Assembly: GCA_041494805.1 (NCBI GenBank)
Contig: JBGQBN010000006.1
Location: forward strand, 59,580-123,579
Direction: 5' to 3'
Source: JBGQBN01 sp041494805
GTDB taxonomy: Bacteria; Acidobacteriota; Terriglobia; Terriglobales; Acidobacteriaceae
Length of the DNA stretch: 64,000 nt
The translations under genes were made by a program, and so were the position numbers. Positions 1-7,178 of the stretch are shown here, in pieces; the stretch's first letter is position 1; the number at the start of each line of letters is the position of its first letter. The notes under the pieces were generated by a model that saw only the letters and a list, made by a program, of their open reading frames with translations, had not been told where the DNA came from and searched no databases.

Positions 1-138
1 AAATTCGTACAACTGTACGGCGTGGGAAAACGATCCGGTTACAGCCGCCGTGGTCGTCACTGTGGACGATACAGACGGCGCGTTCTGAGCGTAGAAGACC
101 GCGACACCTCCGCGAATGTATGTGATTATCACAGCCAT
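1..138 (-). CDS. Partial unknown protein, cut by window edge
   Basis: An open frame of 46 codons starts with ATG directly after the TAA stop of the Hint-domain gene (TAAATG, no gap) and runs off the left edge without a stop. The N-terminus reads MAVIITYIRGGVAVFY and continues rich in Ser, Thr, Val and Ala. The tight junction suggests translational coupling with the gene before it. No family is recognised. A small element-borne structural or secreted protein is possible but unproven. Confidence 0.4.
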   Translation of the reverse strand, partial: MAVIITYIRGGVAVFYAQNAPSVSSTVTTTAAVTGSFSHAVQLYEF

Positions 139-435
139 TTACTTCTCCACGTTGTGCGCAACCAGAGCATTCTCAAGAATGAAGTGATGCGACGCTTCGT
201 CATCGGTGTAGACGTGCAGGTTGTAGACCGTGCCGTGGAAAGGAACACGCGGCAAGTCCTTCGTTACTTTGTGCTCGTCGGCGCGGACGTAGGTGCCGTC
301 CGGCATCTTCAATTTATGAGCCAGCGTGACGAGTCGTCCGCCGCCCATTCCAGCGCTGTTCTTCCACTGGATGAAGACGTGCTTCACGCATGACATTTCG
401 CAGCTACTACAGCATCGCAGCGCTATCGCACGCAA
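139..435 (-). CDS. Truncated Hint (intein-like) domain protein, C-terminal half
   Basis: The 98-residue product ends with the C-terminal blocks of a Hint domain: VYNLHV, then HHFILENALVAHN, with the His-Asn pair near the end. Val follows the Asn instead of Cys, Ser or Thr, so protein splicing is unlikely, though cleavage could remain. An earlier stretch (residues about 32-56, GGGRLVTLAHKLKMPDGTYV) fits the middle of such domains. The N-terminal block with the nucleophile is missing and the region upstream is used by a gene on the other strand. This suggests a remnant or a split piece. Hint domains occur in inteins, polymorphic toxins and phage proteins; the host protein here is unknown. Confidence 0.5.
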   Translation of the reverse strand: MRAIALRCCSSCEMSCVKHVFIQWKNSAGMGGGRLVTLAHKLKMPDGTYVRADEHKVTKDLPRVPFHGTVYNLHVYTDDEASHHFILENALVAHNVEK

Positions 436-457
436 GACGAACTACCACACGATACAG

Positions 458-868
458 ATGGATTTAGATCATCCCGGAGATTTCCCCTACACAGGTGTTG
501 AGGGGTTTTTGTCTGATAAATCTTCCGTATTTCGCGCAGCTACTCAGCGTGAGGGGAATCGACCCTTCAACTCAGTGCGCCTGAAAGAGTTCAGAGACTA
601 TGTAGAAAAGCGGCGACCCGACCTAGCGCCGTGGATCGACCACATGAATGAGAAGGAGACAAAGGAGTTCAGCGCTTACAAACGTGGGTTGCTGCGCAAA
701 CTGGCGGTTGATTTTGAGGCGGGCGTTATAGCAACCACCAAAAAGAACCTAAAGGTGACGAGTAGAAAAACCGGAATCCCGTTTCCCAGCGGTTCTCGTG
801 AGTACAGCCGTGAGTACAGCCGCCTGCGTCGGGCGCGGAAGCTCCAGCCATCAGAGGTGACTGCCTGA
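458..868 (+). CDS. Unknown 136-residue element protein
   Basis: The chosen start is ATG at 458, giving MDLDHPGDFPYTG; the frame is open further upstream but would then overlap the Hint gene on the other strand. The protein is charged, with a basic C-terminus (SREYSREYSRLRRARK) that could bind nucleic acid. Its stop overlaps the next start by one base (TGATG at 866-870), indicating a two-gene operon with coupled translation. No family is recognised. Its position beside a sigma-like gene suggests a regulatory or DNA-related role, which is inference only. Confidence 0.55.
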   Translation: MDLDHPGDFPYTGVEGFLSDKSSVFRAATQREGNRPFNSVRLKEFRDYVEKRRPDLAPWIDHMNEKETKEFSAYKRGLLRKLAVDFEAGVIATTKKNLKVTSRKTGIPFPSGSREYSREYSRLRRARKLQPSEVTA

Positions 869-1728
869 TGGTCAAGAGCACGAAGTGGAAGAACAAAAAG
901 AAAGCTGTCTGGATTGACCATGACCCCACGCCTGAGGAGATGTACGAGCAGTTCAGTGCGGCGATTGGCGATCAGGTCCGCAAGTACAAAAATGGGTTCC
1001 AGATGTCGCCGGAAGAATGTGACGACATGGAGCACGACTTGATCGTGAAGATACTGAGCATTGCCCCAGAGCAACAGCGCCAAGTTTGGACGGTGATGCG
1101 AGCGGTCCGCAACGCGGCTGCTACTTCTATGTCCAAGATGCGCGGGAAGACCAAAACCGCTGTATTGTCCAAAACCCAGCGCACCGTCAGTTTGACCGAA
1201 TATAAAGAGGAAGAGTCCACCGACTACGTTCAACGCCTGATCGCCAAGGCTGCGTCGGTGCTACCTGACCACGATCTTCACATCGCGATGGAACGTGTGC
1301 GGAAGGCGCTATCAGGTGCCGCTCTTACCGTCATGGACTGGGTACTCGACAAGCGAGAACTACATCATGTGCGTGGTCTGACGCTTTATTGCAAGGAAGA
1401 ACTTGGGATGACCAGTGAGGGAGTCTCTTCTGTCAGAATGGAAATCGTGCGTGCGATGCACAGCAACGGACTGGCTCTGAACTATCCACCGCCGATTCCA
1501 CCGCCGCCACGGAAGAACCGCCGCGCCGGACGCCCCAGCGGGATGAGTATGACGGCAACGGAACGGCTCATGTGGCTGGACGATCTACGCGCAAATTACA
1601 AAACCCGCGCTGAGGCTGCGCGGGCTGCTGGTGTTAAACCTCGTGCTGTGGATTATCACTGCTTCAAGCTGCACGGCTGCAACTACAGTGAATGGACCAT
1701 GAGAAAGTCGCAGATCGCAGCGGACTAG
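868..1728 (+). CDS. Sigma-70-like regulatory protein of the element
   Basis: The 286-residue protein has a region about residues 30-95 that resembles sigma region 2 (DDMEHDLIVKIL, then AVRNAAATSMSKMR). A region about 145-195 resembles sigma region 4 (LSGAALTVMDWVLDKREL, later SSVRMEIVRAM). A Pro-rich linker (YPPPIPPPPRKNRR) leads to a C-terminal segment that looks like another helix-turn-helix (TRAEAARAAGVKPRAVDYH). A phage-type late regulator would fit. The family call rests on pattern only. It is coupled to the upstream gene and ends 14 bases from the convergent nuclease-methyltransferase gene. Confidence 0.5.
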   Translation: MVKSTKWKNKKKAVWIDHDPTPEEMYEQFSAAIGDQVRKYKNGFQMSPEECDDMEHDLIVKILSIAPEQQRQVWTVMRAVRNAAATSMSKMRGKTKTAVLSKTQRTVSLTEYKEEESTDYVQRLIAKAASVLPDHDLHIAMERVRKALSGAALTVMDWVLDKRELHHVRGLTLYCKEELGMTSEGVSSVRMEIVRAMHSNGLALNYPPPIPPPPRKNRRAGRPSGMSMTATERLMWLDDLRANYKTRAEAARAAGVKPRAVDYHCFKLHGCNYSEWTMRKSQIAAD

Positions 1729-1742
1729 ATAGTGGCTTGGAG

Positions 1743-4151
1743 TTAGGCGAAAAGGGAAAGTGCTGGCGCTTCGTTTCTTCGCTCTGCTGGTGTAGCGTCT
1801 CCCCGATGCTCAAAACGGAAGCTCGATGCTTTTGCATAGTTGGGATCAAGCTCGATGGAAATCCACCGTCGTCCAAGAGATTCAGCAGCGGCACCAGTGA
1901 CGTTCGATCCCGCAAATGGATCAATCACCAAGTCACCCGGCTTCGTGAGGAACTTGATGAAGAATTCCGGTAGCAGTTGCGGGAACCGAGCCGGATGCGG
2001 TTTGATTCCCTCTTCCCTGCATCGCCTGAGATAGTAGCTGTTGCTCTCGGTGTTGGCGAATGTCAGGAGATTCGGAGGAATTGATCCGCCGTTGTCGTGC
2101 TGGAACTTGGTGCTGATGTTGTGACCTGATGGTCTGAGCTTCGCCTTGTAGCCGTTCTTCAGCAGTGACTTCATGCTGTCGCTATAAGGTAGCAGCACAC
2201 CACGGTTGTCCACCTTGGTGAACGGATCGAGAGTCAACCACCACACATTGTTGATCGCATCCTTGACGCGCATGCGGCGCACGGTCACCCACTCTGCCGG
2301 AGTTGGAAGGCGTGCGGGATTGTAGTGGTAGAAATCTTGCGCCAAGTAGTAGCCGTTGTCACACAGCTTCAGCAACAGCTTGAAGTGGTATACGGACTTC
2401 GCAGGCATCCCCTTGATCCATGCACCGCCGATGTCGATGACGAGACTGCCGTCCGGCGTGAGAATCTGTTTGAAGTATGGGATGAACTTCTCGAACCACG
2501 CGACGTAAGAATCAGAATCCTCGTTGCCGTATTCCTTCTTCCGCACCAAAGCAAACGGCGGCGACGTGACGATTAGTTTTGCTCTGACTCCCTGACGGAT
2601 TAACGCGGGAAGCGCCTCCAGCGAGTCCGCAGCGAATAGTTGTCCTTGTGGTGTCTCGTATAGCGGATCACTCAGCTTCTCTTTTTTAGGCTTCACCAGT
2701 TCCGTGATGGTTTTGTTCAGTGCTACCGCCTCAATAGGCAAGGAACCACCACCGGAAGATGGCGTCGGTGTGCTTTTCACGAAGGCGCTTTTCTTGAGAT
2801 TGAGTGCATCTTCTGCCTGTTCGCGCAGCACGTCCAACAACGCAGAATTGTCCAGAATGATCCGATCAAGCAGCGGTCCGTCCACCAAGATGATGTTGAG
2901 ACTACTGCTTCTGACAATCTTCTTACGGTATTCCAACGCGCTGTCGGTTGCTCTCTTCGTGCTCACGATAAGAATCACGTTCGCCAAGGTGACATTGCTC
3001 ATGCCAACTTCTTTGGCGACTGCTTCCAGCGTCGTAGGTCCGACCTTGCACTGCACCTGCCATCGCGAATAGATCAACCGCGCCGAATGTAGCATGGCAT
3101 CAACTTCACCGCCCCCGGCGATTTCAACGTCGGTCTCGCGCCATCCCATGAAGTCGAGGTCGAGAAGTTGACACAGGCGGATCGCTAACCACTCAAGCGC
3201 TTTGCCGCTCTTGTCTGGATCGGTAGTCTGCTTGACATCGGCGACGATGTCCGCAAGAGATTTTCCCCTGATCTGCCGAATCTCCGAGTATCCGGCTGCA
3301 CGGAACAGCGTCTCCAATAATGGGTCTGCTACTTCTTTCTGAAACTTCTCCGTTGGGATGACATCTGCTGCCTTGCCGCCGCGTCCTTCGGGCGTCGAAG
3401 CGTCTTTCTTTTTCTTCTTGCGGAAGTCGATCAGTCCCGCAGTCTTCAGCGGATTGAGAACCGTTTCAACGAACATCTTTTCGTTGAAGCTAACTTCGCC
3501 GGGATACAGCTTCTTGGCGTAGTCACGGATCGGATGATATGGATGCCAGTCCGCGATGCTGAGACTGACCATCGCCCGAAGGAACGCGATCTGCTCCCGG
3601 TTCAGATTCTTCAGCGCATCAAGTTTGACCGCTTGAATGCCGAGCAATTCGGATAGGCGCTTTGGATTGACCTTGTAGTTGTCCAACGCCTTCGCTTCGC
3701 GCAGCCAGTTGAGGACGCCAGACAAGTCGCTGGAGTTGCTGCTGGTTTCGTATCCACGTGAACGCAGTTCCGGGGGTAATGTTTGCAGCGTGATTTCCAA
3801 CCCGGCGTCGGACATTTCCTGCAACGTATCCACGATGCCTTTGGCGTCGAGCTTTACCAACAGGTGTTTCGCCAGCAGATCATGAGCCGCTGGAATGTCT
3901 GCTTGTAAATCGACAATCTTCTTTCCGAACTCAGTCAGCTTGTCGTCTTCCAGAATGCCGAACACGCCCAGACTGATGACGGTGTTTCCGGCGAGCTTTT
4001 GCGGATCGGCTTTGCCATTGAAAAACGCAGCGCCAATCGCCTTCTTGAGCTTGTCTCTGTCACCTGAATTTTGCCTCAAAATAGGAAGGAGCCGCTTGAG
4101 CGGGGTCTGCTCCGGCGAGAACTGTTGTGCGTAAGGAACTCTCAGTGCCAT
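1743..4151 (-). CDS. Fused restriction nuclease and DNA methyltransferase
   Basis: The 802-residue protein joins restriction and modification in one chain. Residues about 270-440 form a PD-(D/E)xK-like nuclease domain, with EVDAML (D351) and QVQCKV (Q367, K369) as likely catalytic residues. Residues about 490-780 are an amino-methyltransferase with motif IV TSPPF (529-533) before motif I DPFAGSNVTG (744-753), the beta-class order; the SPPF form favours N4-cytosine or N6-adenine methylation. The N-terminal 240 residues are unassigned and may recognise DNA. No separate specificity subunit is adjacent. It probably protects or stabilises the integrative element. Target sequence cannot be read from the sequence. 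Confidence 0.85.
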   Translation of the reverse strand: MALRVPYAQQFSPEQTPLKRLLPILRQNSGDRDKLKKAIGAAFFNGKADPQKLAGNTVISLGVFGILEDDKLTEFGKKIVDLQADIPAAHDLLAKHLLVKLDAKGIVDTLQEMSDAGLEITLQTLPPELRSRGYETSSNSSDLSGVLNWLREAKALDNYKVNPKRLSELLGIQAVKLDALKNLNREQIAFLRAMVSLSIADWHPYHPIRDYAKKLYPGEVSFNEKMFVETVLNPLKTAGLIDFRKKKKKDASTPEGRGGKAADVIPTEKFQKEVADPLLETLFRAAGYSEIRQIRGKSLADIVADVKQTTDPDKSGKALEWLAIRLCQLLDLDFMGWRETDVEIAGGGEVDAMLHSARLIYSRWQVQCKVGPTTLEAVAKEVGMSNVTLANVILIVSTKRATDSALEYRKKIVRSSSLNIILVDGPLLDRIILDNSALLDVLREQAEDALNLKKSAFVKSTPTPSSGGGSLPIEAVALNKTITELVKPKKEKLSDPLYETPQGQLFAADSLEALPALIRQGVRAKLIVTSPPFALVRKKEYGNEDSDSYVAWFEKFIPYFKQILTPDGSLVIDIGGAWIKGMPAKSVYHFKLLLKLCDNGYYLAQDFYHYNPARLPTPAEWVTVRRMRVKDAINNVWWLTLDPFTKVDNRGVLLPYSDSMKSLLKNGYKAKLRPSGHNISTKFQHDNGGSIPPNLLTFANTESNSYYLRRCREEGIKPHPARFPQLLPEFFIKFLTKPGDLVIDPFAGSNVTGAAAESLGRRWISIELDPNYAKASSFRFEHRGDATPAERRNEAPALSLFA

Positions 4152-4270
4152 CTCAGAGCCGAGCCGTTTTCATTGTGTGCTGGAGTGGGATCATTGTCTC
4201 TTAAAGAGGAGATACGCGCAAGAATGTCTGCGGATACCTGTGGAAATCGAAGGAGCGTTGGGGATCAGCC

Positions 4271-4315
4271 TTAAAAAGGGACTGTCCAGCAGCCGACAAG
4301 CCACAGGACAGTCCC
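4271..4315 (-). terminator. Rho-independent terminator after the integrase gene
   Basis: A perfect 10-bp inverted repeat (4278-4287 and 4306-4315, arms GGGACTGTCC/GGACAGTCCC) with an 18-base loop lies in the gap downstream of the integrase stop. Read on the minus strand, the stem is followed by TTTTT. It would end integrase transcription before the nuclease-methyltransferase gene. The arms also resemble REP-like GGGACTGTCC repeats, so a repeat origin is possible. Confidence 0.6.
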
Positions 4316-4348
4316 CCTCAATCTCGAACGCCTACTGTAGCACAAGGA

Positions 4349-5452
4349 TCACGCCCCAAACTTGACTGCATTGACCTTCGCACGCACCTTTGGCGACTCA
4401 GCCTTCGCAAGATACCGCATCGTGCTCTCAAGGTTTTTGTGACCCAGCAACTTCTGTACGGTCTTGAGGTCGATGCCGTTCTGCAAGCAGCGCGTGGCGT
4501 ATGTGGCGCGGAAGCGATGCGGGTGGGCGTCCAGAACCTTCGCCTTCTCCGCGATCTTCACGCAGTCGTCCCACGAGTGGGTGTAACGATTCCCGTTGCC
4601 GTTCGCGAACACACGCTTGCCGTGCTTGCGCATGTCCTTCAGGATCGCCAGCAGCTTGTCGTCAACCTCGATGGTGCGCTGCTCCCAATCCTTGGGCGTG
4701 AAGTCCAGCTTGGACGATACGGTGATCGTCCCCGCTGTGGGATCAACGTCCGTCCACTCCAGCGATTCAAGTTCAGCCTTACGCAGACCACTTCGCAGGT
4801 AGCACTGGAACACGGCGTATTGGAACGGCGTGCATGCCTTGAAGAACGCGGCAAGCTCGTCATCATTGAAGACGGTCGGCTCAAGCTCCACGAACTTCGC
4901 GTCCTTCACCGTGACCAGCCCCTTGCCCGGTTCGATGCCCATGACGCTGCGGTGAAACTGTGCGACCCGGAGCATCTTGTTCGCAGTGGTCCTAGGCTCA
5001 TTCTTCCGAGTGTCGATGCACCACGCCCGATAGCGCAGCAGATCGACTCGCGTCCAATGGGAGATCATGTTCTTCTTGCTCCACGCGTGGAACTCACGCA
5101 GCGTGGACTGCATCAGCGCGTGGGACTCCGGCTTGTGCGACAGCCTGTACTCTTCAAGCCACAATTCCAGTCTCTCAACCATGAGAGCGGGACGGCTCTT
5201 CGTCTCGGTCTGCGCCAATGTGAGTCCGTGGGCGTGCGCGTTGAGGTAGGCTTCTTGTCGCTCACACGCGACCGTCGCGTCAGCAGCGCTGCTGCACTTG
5301 CGCCATACGGCACGCTTGCCCTCATGCCACCTGATGTAGTACGCGCCGGGTTCGGGAACGATCTTGTGGTTGCGCCCAATCGTCGGCTTCACGTACCGCC
5401 AACGACCGGACTCCTTGGTGTAGCGCCAGATGCTTGCCTTGCGGTTTGCCAT
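4349..5452 (-). CDS. int: Tyrosine recombinase (integrase)
   Basis: The catalytic set is visible: Arg in YLRSGLRKAELESL, a beta-hairpin Lys in TVSSKLDFTP, the HxxR box in HPHRFRATYATR, then LLGHKN and the nucleophile Tyr in STMRYLAKAE. The N-terminal part (about 70-190) looks like an Arm/SAM-like DNA-binding region. I chose ATG 5452 (MANRKASIW) because the 24 residues added by the upstream ATG at 5524 look non-coding. No strong ribosome site precedes either. It lies beside the tRNA-Leu att copy at 5540 and reads away from it. It should recombine at tRNA-Leu-CAA, with crossover near the anticodon loop. Confidence 0.9.
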   Translation of the reverse strand: MANRKASIWRYTKESGRWRYVKPTIGRNHKIVPEPGAYYIRWHEGKRAVWRKCSSAADATVACERQEAYLNAHAHGLTLAQTETKSRPALMVERLELWLEEYRLSHKPESHALMQSTLREFHAWSKKNMISHWTRVDLLRYRAWCIDTRKNEPRTTANKMLRVAQFHRSVMGIEPGKGLVTVKDAKFVELEPTVFNDDELAAFFKACTPFQYAVFQCYLRSGLRKAELESLEWTDVDPTAGTITVSSKLDFTPKDWEQRTIEVDDKLLAILKDMRKHGKRVFANGNGNRYTHSWDDCVKIAEKAKVLDAHPHRFRATYATRCLQNGIDLKTVQKLLGHKNLESTMRYLAKAESPKVRAKVNAVKFGA

Positions 5453-5539
5453 AGGCTGGTACCCGCAAGCATGACGCCGTCGTAAGAAGTCTGTAAGATG
5501 CCTTCGGTAATCAAGGCAACACATTTATTTTCAATAGGT

Positions 5540-5595
5540 TGGTGCCGGGAGGGGGAGTCGAACCCCCAAGGGCCGAAGCCCGGCGGATTTTGAGT
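5540..5595 (-). repeat. att site: 3' fragment of tRNA-Leu-CAA
   Basis: These 56 bases are identical to 18064-18119, the 3' part of the intact tRNA-Leu-CAA including CCA, T arm, variable arm and most of the anticodon arm. Identity stops just past the anticodon loop (AGTACAC here, AGTCCGC in the gene). The 5' half and acceptor partner are missing, so it cannot make a tRNA. Such a copy is expected at the far end of an element inserted in a tRNA 3' end. Confidence 0.88.
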
Positions 5596-5602
5596 ACACA
5601 GG

Positions 5603-5617
5603 ACGGTTCTGAACCGT
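5603..5617. promoter_or_regulatory. 15-bp palindrome beside the att core
   Basis: ACGGTTC-T-GAACCGT starts eight bases after the tRNA fragment. A 9-bp direct repeat, CCGTTATGA, follows at 5614-5622 and again at 5671-5679. Such small repeats near an att core could be integrase arm or excisionase sites, or an operator. This is inference; no family motif is matched. Confidence 0.3.
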
Positions 5618-5848
5618 TATGAAAATTCTCTACTCGATTTGTCAACTACATACAAGCCGTACCAGTTGAGCCGTTATGATCCACCATGCCTCGTTTTGAC
5701 CATAGAACTACTACAGTTTTACTACAGCTCATCGTCCCCAGAGAGAAACGGGCAATAGCCCGCAGGCAGCCGAAGATGCGAACGAGAGCGACGGGTCGGT
5801 GCGTCGTGCTCGCCTGCCTTGCGTTGCCGTCGCTCCAATTCCGGGTCC

Positions 5849-6160
5849 TCACGTTCCGTTCCCGGAGAGAGGGACCTGGTGCGGGCTACCATCGGCGCTG
5901 TCGCTGACGCTAACAGCTGCGCTTCGGGCACCTGTCGCGGCGGGAGTGAACGTCACGCTGATATGCATTGGGCTCCAACATCGAGGCTCGTACCGCAGGT
6001 GCTAGTCTGGGCAAAGTCTCCTGCATTGGCCCCAACGATCTGAATCGAGAAGAGGGTGATCGCGATGTTTCCCGCGTTGGTCAGGGTAATAATCTGCGGC
6101 TCGCTGGTGGTGCCAACCTTTTGATCTCCAAAATTCAGACTGTGCGGAGACCGTCCGAGG
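5849..6160 (-). pseudogene. Choice-of-anchor D (ASPM-SPD-2-Hydin) domain remnant, frameshifted
   Basis: The minus strand encodes LNFGDQKVGTTSEPQ followed by TLTNAGNIAITLFSI and GANAGDFAQTSTCG, a typical repeat of secreted choice-of-anchor D proteins. After the Cys of GAQC the frame breaks. Restoring one base gives ISVTFTPAATGARSAAV and then PLSGNGT with a stop at 5849. So this is the end of a larger gene with a one-base deletion. It is fused upstream to a truncated kinase gene at about 6150-6165. Confidence 0.75.
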
Positions 6161-6503
6161 AATGTGCGGTCGCACAAAAGATCGTGCAAACCTCGGGCAC
6201 GTTCCGGATTGCGCTCAGTACATTGATGGGATAGGCGTTCTGGATCACGAGCACAAACGTGTGACCCGAAGCAAGTGCCTGGGCATTGCGTACGGCAATC
6301 TCGCGCAGCGCCTGGTCATTTCCTTCCGACCGCGTCAGGCATGCCCCGGAGCTTTCGTTGAACGCCAGACCGAACTTGGCCTGCGGCACCGTGGTCGTGA
6401 CCGCTTCGTAAAGGTCTTCCACGGTTTTGATAAAGTGCGACTGGCCGACGATGATGTTGGCATCGGCTGGAAACTCCATGCGAATGGCCCTCATTTCGAG
6501 CAT
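6135..6503 (-). pseudogene. Adenosine-specific kinase (DUF355), C-terminally truncated
   Basis: The product matches the family at its N-terminus: RMEFPADANIIVGQSHFIKT, KFGLAFNESSG, EGNDQALREIA, YPINVLSAIRNVPEVC, then FCATA. Homology ends near residue 113 (about 6162), where the family usually continues for some 45 residues. The last residues come from the fused choice-of-anchor D remnant. A good ribosome site (GGAGGAG) precedes ATG 6503. The lost part makes normal activity unlikely. It is third in a leftward row after the Cache sensor and the EF-P-like gene, 37 bases from the latter. Confidence 0.72.
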
Positions 6504-6539
6504 AGCTCTCCTCCGATCCGCGCTCGACAGAGCAAGGCG

Positions 6540-7121
6540 TTATGCAACCCGTTTTCGATCCGGGTGTGCCCGCTCCACGTACTGGCTGGTGCGCAGATCA
6601 ACCCGCACGCTTTCCCCGGGAGCAATGAAGAGCGGAACGCGGATCACGAGACCATTGTCGAGCCTGGCTTGCTTCCAGTCGCTGTCTTGTTGTGAACGAG
6701 TGGCCGGCGCCGTGTCTGCAACCCGGGCCTCCATGATGTCCGGCAGGACGGCGCTGATGGGGACACCTTCGAAGAACTCCACCGGCACTTGCATCCCGGA
6801 CTCGAGAAACTGCTCGGCCGGTCCCAGAAGCTCTCCGGTTATCTCAATCTGTTCGTAGGTGTTGGGGTCCATAAAGACACAGGTGCTCCCCTGGCGAAAC
6901 AAGAATTCCATGAGTTTCCGCTCCACCTGCAGCTCTTCCACTCGTTCTTGCGGGCGGAGATGCGGCTCCCACATCCGGCCGCTCCGCACGTTACTCAGCT
7001 TGGCCCTGACAACACCGCCTAGCTTCGCCGCTCCTGACCGGCTCTCCACTTCGAGAACTCTGTAAATCTGGCCCTCCATTCGGATGACCATCCCTGCCTT
7101 CAATTCGGATGCGACCAGCAT
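6540..7121 (-). CDS. Elongation factor P paralogue
   Basis: The 193-residue protein has the three-domain EF-P plan: N-terminal KOW-like part (ASELKAGMVIRMEGQIYRV), an OB domain with VFMDPNTYEQIEI, and a C-terminal OB domain ending VPLFIAPGESVRVDLRTSQY. EF-P enters the ribosomal E site and relieves stalling, mainly at polyproline. The tip that normally carries the modified Lys reads RSGAAKLGGVV, unlike canonical KPGKGGA, so modification may differ. Start ATG 7121 follows GAGAGGATTCCT; ten extra residues upstream are unlikely. A housekeeping EF-P probably lies elsewhere, making this an island-borne paralogue; that is inference. Confidence 0.85.
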   Translation of the reverse strand: MLVASELKAGMVIRMEGQIYRVLEVESRSGAAKLGGVVRAKLSNVRSGRMWEPHLRPQERVEELQVERKLMEFLFRQGSTCVFMDPNTYEQIEITGELLGPAEQFLESGMQVPVEFFEGVPISAVLPDIMEARVADTAPATRSQQDSDWKQARLDNGLVIRVPLFIAPGESVRVDLRTSQYVERAHPDRKRVA

Positions 7122-7178
7122 AGGAATCCTCTCCCTAGATAACCATTGCACCGCCTCGACTGCTCGCCCTGGGCCACC

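Larger units (their letters stand above)
1..5540. mobile_element. Right end of a tRNA-Leu-targeting integrative element
   Basis: The tyrosine recombinase gene sits directly beside a 56-bp copy of the 3' part of tRNA-Leu, the usual arrangement of an integrase next to its att site. Cargo seen is a nuclease-methyltransferase fusion, a sigma-like protein, an unknown small protein and a truncated Hint-domain gene. The left end is outside the window, so its size is unknown and a further att copy to the left is predicted but not seen. No conjugation or recognisable phage structural gene is visible, so phage, ICE or satellite cannot be told apart. Confidence 0.7.

Noticed and set aside
139..435. A full intein
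   Set aside because: The N-terminal splicing block is missing and Val follows the terminal Asn, so splicing is not supported.
4439..5485. Plus-strand protein of 348 residues
   Set aside because: It lies antisense to the integrase, which has all catalytic motifs; the product looks like shadow sequence of a GC-rich gene.
1..5540. A clear prophage
   Set aside because: No capsid, terminase, portal or tail gene can be recognised in the visible part.
5540..5625. A second complete tRNA-Leu gene
   Set aside because: Only the 3' 56 bases match; the 5' acceptor and D arm are missing, so it is an att fragment.
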